Of a stretch of 8,183 nt of DNA, positions 5,199 through 8,183 are shown piece after piece. A program made the position numbers and the translations under genes. How positions within the stretch are numbered: position 1 is the first letter of the stretch; the number at the start of each line of letters is the position of its first letter. The DNA is from JAWODU01 sp046483125 (GTDB lineage: Bacteria > Verrucomicrobiota > Kiritimatiellia > UBA8416 > JAWODU01): assembly GCA_046483125.1 (NCBI GenBank), contig JAWODU010000014.1, forward strand, positions 1-8,183. Direction: 5' to 3'. The notes beneath the pieces were generated by a model. The model worked only from the letters and a program-made list of their open reading frames with translations. It was not told the DNA's origin and made no database searches.

Positions 5199-7211
5199 TT
5201 AACTTTCTTCCTTCTCCCTTTCTTTCTCCGCCACTATCTTCTGCGTCACGTTCGAAGGCACATTCTCATACCTGTCGAATTCCATCTCGAATCCTCCGTG
5301 CCCGGCCGTCATACTTCTCAGTTCCGCGCCGTACCGGAAGATTTCCGCCTGCGGAACGTCCGCCGTTATAACCTGCAGGCCCTCATCGCTGTCCATTCCA
5401 AGTATTCTTCCGCGTTTCTGGTTGAGGTCGCCCGTTATATCTCCCATGTACTCCTTGGGAACCGCGACCTTCACCCTCATTATCGGTTCCAGCAAGACCG
5501 GCCTGGCGTTCGACATCGCCTCTTTCAATGCCCTTGCAGCGGCTATCTTGAACGCGATTTCGGACGAGTCGACCTCATGGAACGATCCGTCGTAAACCGT
5601 AACCTTGACACCCGTTACCGGATACCCCGCTATTGCGCCCGACGCCATGCCTTCAACCGCGCCTTTCTGAACCGCCGGTATGAAGTTGCCCGGAATGGCC
5701 CCTCCCACGATAGCGTCGGCAAACCATTCCTCATCGTCCTCCTGCTTCGGCTCCACTCTGAGATACACCTCGCCGTACTGCCCCCGGCCGCCGGACTGTT
5801 TCTTATGCTTGTAGCGGCCTTCGCCTGTCGCCGTTACGGTTTCGCGGTAAGCCACCTTCGGGGTACTCAGTACTACGTCAACGTTACTCCGGCGTTTCAT
5901 GCGCTCCACGGCCACTTCAATATGCACATCGCCGAGCCCTGAAATAACCGTCTCTTTCGTTTCACGGTTACGATCCACGTTCAAAGTCGGGTCCTCCTCT
6001 GTCGTTCTGCTCAACGCGGTTCCCAGCTTGTCTTCATCGGCCCTGGTTTTCGCCGCCACCGCCATGAACATGGTGGGCTTGGGGAAATCTATACCGGGAC
6101 ACACCACCTTTTTGCCGGGCCTGCACAGGGTGTCTCCCACCGTCGTGGATTTCAGTTTGGGCAAAGCCACTATATCTCCGGCCTCAGCCTCGTCCGCCCC
6201 GGTTTGCGATTTGCCGTTGACCGTCAGCATGGAAGTGACCCGTTCGGTTTCGCCCTTCCCCGCGTTGAGTATTTGCCCTTCGCCTTTCAGGGTCCCTCCC
6301 AGGACACGGACAAAGGTAAGCTGGCCGATAAACTCATCGTTCACCGTGCGCCACACGAACCCCGCGAAAGGATCACCGGGGGCGGTTCCAATGACGTTGC
6401 CGCCGCTGTCTTTAACGGGTCTGTCTTCCGGCGACGGGAAAAGCCGGACGACACCTTCAAGCAGTTCGTCCAGTCCCAGACCCTTCAACGGCGCGCACGC
6501 GAACACGGGAACCAGTCCTCCGCCCGCCATCGCGGCCCTGAGACCGCTGCCCAGTTCTTCGGCCGACAGCTCTTCGCCGCCCAAAAATTTTTCAATGAGC
6601 GCGTCATCCGTTTCCGCCGCGAGTTCCACCAGGCCGCTTCGCGCCTTTTCGACCTCAGCCCCGCCGCCTCCGGCCAGCACGTCCGCCGGGGAACCGTTCC
6701 CGCCGGGCAGTACCACGGGCACGCATTTTGATCCGAAACAACTTTGAATGGATTCAAGTGTTTTGGAAAAGTCCGCGTTTTCGCGATCCAGGCCCGTTAC
6801 AACTATTCCCCTTGGCAGTTCGTTCTGCTGGCAGTATCTCCAGACCCTGTGCGTGCCTATCTGAACGCCCGACCCCGCGTCCACCGCGATCAGCGCGCTT
6901 TCGGCGGAGCGCCCGCCTGCAGCCACCTGCCCGAAGAAGTCCTCGTAACCGGGAGTGTCCGTGAAGATCATCCCCGTGTTCTTTCCGCCGCTCGACTTGT
7001 ATGTTCCGCTGAACGGCTTCGCGTATATCGTGGTCTTTCGTTCCTTTTCCTCGTCGGTATAATCGGCCATGCTCGAGGCGGAATCCACCGAACCCATCCT
7101 GTTGTTCAGGCCCAGCTTCTCAAGCAGAGCGTCCACAAGCGTTGTCTTCCCGCTTCCCGTATGCCCCGCGATCATAAAATTCCTTACGTCCTTGACTGCA
7201 ATACCCTTCAT
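5199..7211 (-). CDS. Elongation factor G-like GTPase (EF-G2-type)
   Basis: A five-domain EF-G-like protein of 670 residues. The P-loop GHTGSGKT lies at 16-23 and G3 DTPGYED at 85-91. Domain II is at about 280-365, domain III at about 376-450 (ending before PKVAYRET), domain IV at about 452-572 with YKHKKQSGGRGQYGEVY, and domain V at about 573-660 (EPIMRVKVAVP). The GHTGSGKT start, HKKQSGG loop and LDRENADF resemble the EF-G-like (EF-G2) branch rather than canonical EF-G. Two departures stand out. The G4 motif reads TGLD at 139-142 instead of NKxD. The part of the G domain after LPGG is shortened, with the expected SA-K of G5 reading CAPLK. Nucleotide specificity is thus uncertain. The ATG at 7209-7211 is chosen because MKGIAVKDVRNFMIAG matches the family start; an in-frame TTG 17 codons upstream (7262) is the alternative. 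A GAGGGG lies 13 nt upstream of the ATG, rather far. Confidence 0.93.
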   Translation of the reverse strand: MKGIAVKDVRNFMIAGHTGSGKTTLVDALLEKLGLNNRMGSVDSASSMADYTDEEKERKTTIYAKPFSGTYKSSGGKNTGMIFTDTPGYEDFFGQVAAGGRSAESALIAVDAGSGVQIGTHRVWRYCQQNELPRGIVVTGLDRENADFSKTLESIQSCFGSKCVPVVLPGGNGSPADVLAGGGGAEVEKARSGLVELAAETDDALIEKFLGGEELSAEELGSGLRAAMAGGGLVPVFACAPLKGLGLDELLEGVVRLFPSPEDRPVKDSGGNVIGTAPGDPFAGFVWRTVNDEFIGQLTFVRVLGGTLKGEGQILNAGKGETERVTSMLTVNGKSQTGADEAEAGDIVALPKLKSTTVGDTLCRPGKKVVCPGIDFPKPTMFMAVAAKTRADEDKLGTALSRTTEEDPTLNVDRNRETKETVISGLGDVHIEVAVERMKRRSNVDVVLSTPKVAYRETVTATGEGRYKHKKQSGGRGQYGEVYLRVEPKQEDDEEWFADAIVGGAIPGNFIPAVQKGAVEGMASGAIAGYPVTGVKVTVYDGSFHEVDSSEIAFKIAAARALKEAMSNARPVLLEPIMRVKVAVPKEYMGDITGDLNQKRGRILGMDSDEGLQVITADVPQAEIFRYGAELRSMTAGHGGFEMEFDRYENVPSNVTQKIVAEKEREKEES

Positions 7212-7281
7212 AACAAACTTACTACCCCTCTTCCTGTATACCTCCGGCCAAGCCGTCTGCAATCTGCAATACCGCGCAATC

Positions 7282-7429
7282 GGCTTTTCGTGATCCGCAT
7301 GTCGTTGAGCGGGTTATTGAACGCGTCTGCCGCCGGGAGGCGTAAGCAGGCGCGCTCACTCCCTCGGAGGGGCGGCTTGGGAAAGCCGCACCGAGAACGA
7401 GCGAAACGACATGCGGATCACGAAAAGCC
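7282..7429. repeat. 148-nt element with perfect 25-bp inverted arms
   Basis: Arms at 7282-7306 and 7405-7429 are perfect reverse complements over 25 bp (starting GGCTTTTCGTGATCC). The enclosed 98 nt can form two hairpins. The first is 7327-7349, CTGCCGCC/GGCG-taa-GCAG. The second is 7353-7403, with stacked stems CGCTC/GAGCG, CTCGG/CCGAG and GCGGCTT/AAGCCGC. Both have GGGA loops on the plus strand, a GNRA-type tetraloop. The element lies between the candidate promoter and the start codon of the EF-G-like gene. It could be a mobile palindromic repeat, a structured RNA, or a leader element. Confidence 0.7.
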
Positions 7430-7491
7430 CGCTGTTTCAGACAGCTTTACACCTGTTCGTCCGCCTCAAGTCCCCTCAATTCAAAACCCGC

Positions 7492-7497
7492 ATTATA
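7492..7497 (-). promoter_or_regulatory. Candidate -10 box for the EF-G-like gene
   Basis: A perfect TATAAT on the minus strand. The matching -35 is weak (CTTGCG at 17-nt or TTGCGC at 16-nt spacing). If used, transcription would start near 7485 and leave a leader of about 270 nt that includes the 7282-7429 element. A 14-bp palindrome (7528-7541) lies just upstream. Confidence 0.45.
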
Positions 7498-7527
7498 CAA
7501 ACACCCCCGACATGCGCAAGACAAGGA

Positions 7528-7541
7528 ATTTCATATGAAAT
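7528..7541. promoter_or_regulatory. 14-bp palindrome ATTTCATATGAAAT
   Basis: A perfect palindrome in AT-rich sequence, immediately upstream of the candidate EF-G-like promoter. Its size and place fit an operator or activator site; no specific regulator is suggested by the sequence. Confidence 0.35.
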
Positions 7542-7569
7542 CAGGAGAGATTAAGATCGCAGGGAACAA

Positions 7570-7605
7570 ACACCTGGTCCCCACACTTAGTCCCAACACC
7601 TGGTC
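7570..7605. repeat. 36-bp direct repeat, copy 1
   Basis: It differs from copy 2 (7773-7808) at only 2 of 36 positions. Each copy begins and ends with the 10-mer ACACCTGGTC, separated by a centre containing ACACTTAGTCCC, so the 10-mer occurs four times in 240 bp. The two copies bracket the inverted-repeat element at 7613-7730. Confidence 0.8.
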
Positions 7606-7612
7606 GTTTACG

Positions 7613-7730
7613 CTTACTCGACCCGCTTTCGCCGTAGTTCTTGAGCAGGAATCGATCAAGTTTGGCGGCTAAGTGTAACCGTCCGCCGCGGCCGCGGCGG
7701 AAAGCGTGGCGACAAAGCGGGTCAAGTAAG
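7613..7730. repeat. Long inverted-repeat element B (118 nt)
   Basis: Arms at 7613-7629 (CTTACTCGACCCGCTTT) and 7714-7730 pair at 16 of 17 positions around 84 nt. Inside are a 20-bp perfect palindrome TCCGCCGCGGCCGCGGCGGA (7682-7701) and a second hairpin with CGCC/GGCG and CTTGA/TCAAG stems (about 7630-7668). Read on the minus strand it lines up with element A at 3503-3622: same arm length, near-equal total length, same core except for a 6-nt CCGCGG insertion in the palindrome. Confidence 0.65.
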
Positions 7731-7772
7731 AGTGGCAGATTAAGATTGGGATTAAGATGGGAGAGGGGCGGG

Positions 7773-7808
7773 ACACCTGGTCCTTACACTTAGTCCCAAC
7801 ACCTGGTC
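7773..7808. repeat. 36-bp direct repeat, copy 2
   Basis: Same orientation as copy 1 and 203 bp away; the two differences are CC in copy 1 against TT here, next to the first 10-mer. The close identity of the copies compared with the intervening DNA points to a recent duplication or to a conserved binding or recombination site. Confidence 0.8.
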
Positions 7809-7867
7809 TACCCCCTGCCATTTCGGATGACGATTACGGGCAATGCCTCTCCTGCTCTGCTTCCATT

Positions 7868-7916
7868 GCATCGCGCCCGGCGGCGCAGTAGAGCTTCCAG
7901 TCGCCGCCAGCGATGC
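7868..7916. repeat. 49-nt GC-rich hairpin
   Basis: GCATCGC (7868-7874) pairs with GCGATGC (7910-7916), and inside it GGCGGCG (7879-7885) pairs with CGCCGCC (7902-7908), leaving a 16-nt loop. It ends 8 nt before the longer hairpin at 7925-8085. Confidence 0.55.
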
Positions 7917-7924
7917 GGGCTGTT

Positions 7925-8085
7925 GCGTCACGCATTTCGCTTCCGGAGGATTCGCAAATCGGATCGCAAGCTTGCCGCTTCTGCAAGGCCCCGCGGGCTG
8001 AGCTGTATTCGTATACGCTCAGCCCGCGGAAACGAAGCAGAAGCGGTGAGATCGCGGTTCGATTTGCGAACGAAATGCGTGACGC
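7925..8085. repeat. 161-nt long imperfect hairpin
   Basis: Four successive paired blocks fold this stretch end to end. GCGTCACGCATTTCG (7925-7939) pairs with 8071-8085 over 15 bp. TTCGCAAATCG (7951-7961) pairs with 8060-8070 over 11 bp. CCGCTTCTGC (7975-7984) pairs with 8037-8046 over 10 bp. CCGCGGGCTGAGC (7991-8003) pairs with 8017-8029 over 13 bp, and GTAT/ATAC closes the tip. The interruptions are short and unequal. Its reading on the minus strand is open, but the palindrome explains the sequence better than a protein does. Confidence 0.7.
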
Positions 8086-8128
8086 GGGGCTACAGGGCAA
8101 GAACAGAGCCCAGAGACCCCGAACCCCT

Positions 8129-8155
8129 CCCGCGCTCCAAGCTGCGTGGCGCGGG
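8129..8155. repeat. Short GC-rich hairpin near right edge
   Basis: CCCGCGC (8129-8135) and GCGCGGG (8149-8155) pair over 7 bp with a 13-nt loop. It is one more member of the run of hairpins in the right end; the window stops before its context is clear. Confidence 0.4.
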
Positions 8156-8183
8156 GGGAAGGCCCCTCTGCCCCACATTGGCA

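Larger units (their letters stand above)
7263..8183. other. Gene-free, hairpin-rich region
   Basis: About 920 nt with no ORF that resembles a protein family. It holds, in order, the inverted-repeat element at 7282-7429, a small hairpin GCTGT/ACAGC (7431-7445), a candidate promoter for the EF-G-like gene, two copies of a 36-bp direct repeat flanking the element at 7613-7730, and three further hairpins (7868-7916, 7925-8085, 8129-8155). The density of perfect inverted repeats is far above that of the coding part of the window. Confidence 0.7.

Noticed and set aside
5010..5942. Plus-strand ORF (310 codons) opposite the 3' end of the EF-G-like gene
   Set aside because: Antisense to EF-G domains IV and V and partly within the inverted-repeat element; no family resemblance.
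7431..7445. GCTGT-TTCAG-ACAGC as a third LexA-like site
   Set aside because: The spacing between CTGT and ACAG is 5, not 8, and the flanks do not match the two conserved sites. It is better read as a small hairpin.
7282..8085. Integron attC array or CRISPR array
   Set aside because: The inverted repeats lack attC core sites and differ from one another; there are only two direct repeats with a 167-bp interval, not regularly spaced short repeats.
7834..8178. Minus-strand ORF of 114 codons in the right end
   Set aside because: It runs across the 161-nt hairpin and two other hairpins, has low-complexity composition with no family resemblance, and its start lacks a ribosome site. The palindromic structure explains the sequence.

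Overview
This is a bacterial chromosomal segment in which every recognisable gene lies on the minus strand. Read in the direction of transcription (right to left) the order is an EF-G-like GTPase (fusA-type), yebC, ruvC, ruvA, uvrB, tRNA-Thr(GGT) and the start of tuf (EF-Tu). The genes are conserved housekeeping genes for translation and for DNA repair and recombination. Coding density is high within the gene pairs and base composition is moderately GC-rich. The EF-Tu has the longer switch-I region seen in some non-enterobacterial lineages, and the yebC-ruvC-ruvA order is common in Deltaproteobacteria-like groups. The phylum cannot be fixed from this window; an uncultured lineage is likely.

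Layout: positions 1-117 hold an unidentified open frame that abuts a tuf broken at about codon 107, either a contig-end chimera or a rearrangement. tuf is preceded by tRNA-Thr (498-573), as in the classical tRNA-tufB arrangement, with a candidate promoter at 727-754. uvrB (762-2765) and ruvA (2787-3371) form one operon. ruvC (3684-4181) and yebC (4187-4942) form another, with a TTG-started ruvC 5 nt after the yebC stop. The EF-G-like gene (5199-7211) stands alone behind a roughly 270-nt leader. From 7263 to the right edge (about 920 nt) there is no convincing gene.

The most interesting content is non-coding. (1) An identical 16-bp palindrome of the form CTGT-N8-ACAG, the layout of the enterobacterial LexA (SOS) box, lies 25-27 nt upstream of both ruvA and yebC inside a longer conserved block. 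This suggests that Holliday-junction processing (RuvA, RuvC), excision repair (UvrB) and YebC are co-regulated. (2) The large intergenic gaps carry long inverted-repeat elements of 113-161 nt, several with an outer stem enclosing two smaller hairpins. Two of them (3503-3622 and 7613-7730, in opposite orientation) share a palindromic core, and their arms have diverged while still pairing. (3) One such element sits in the inferred leader of the EF-G-like gene. (4) A 36-bp direct repeat, itself built from two 10-mers, brackets the element at 7613-7730. No CRISPR array, defence system, prophage or transposase gene was seen.
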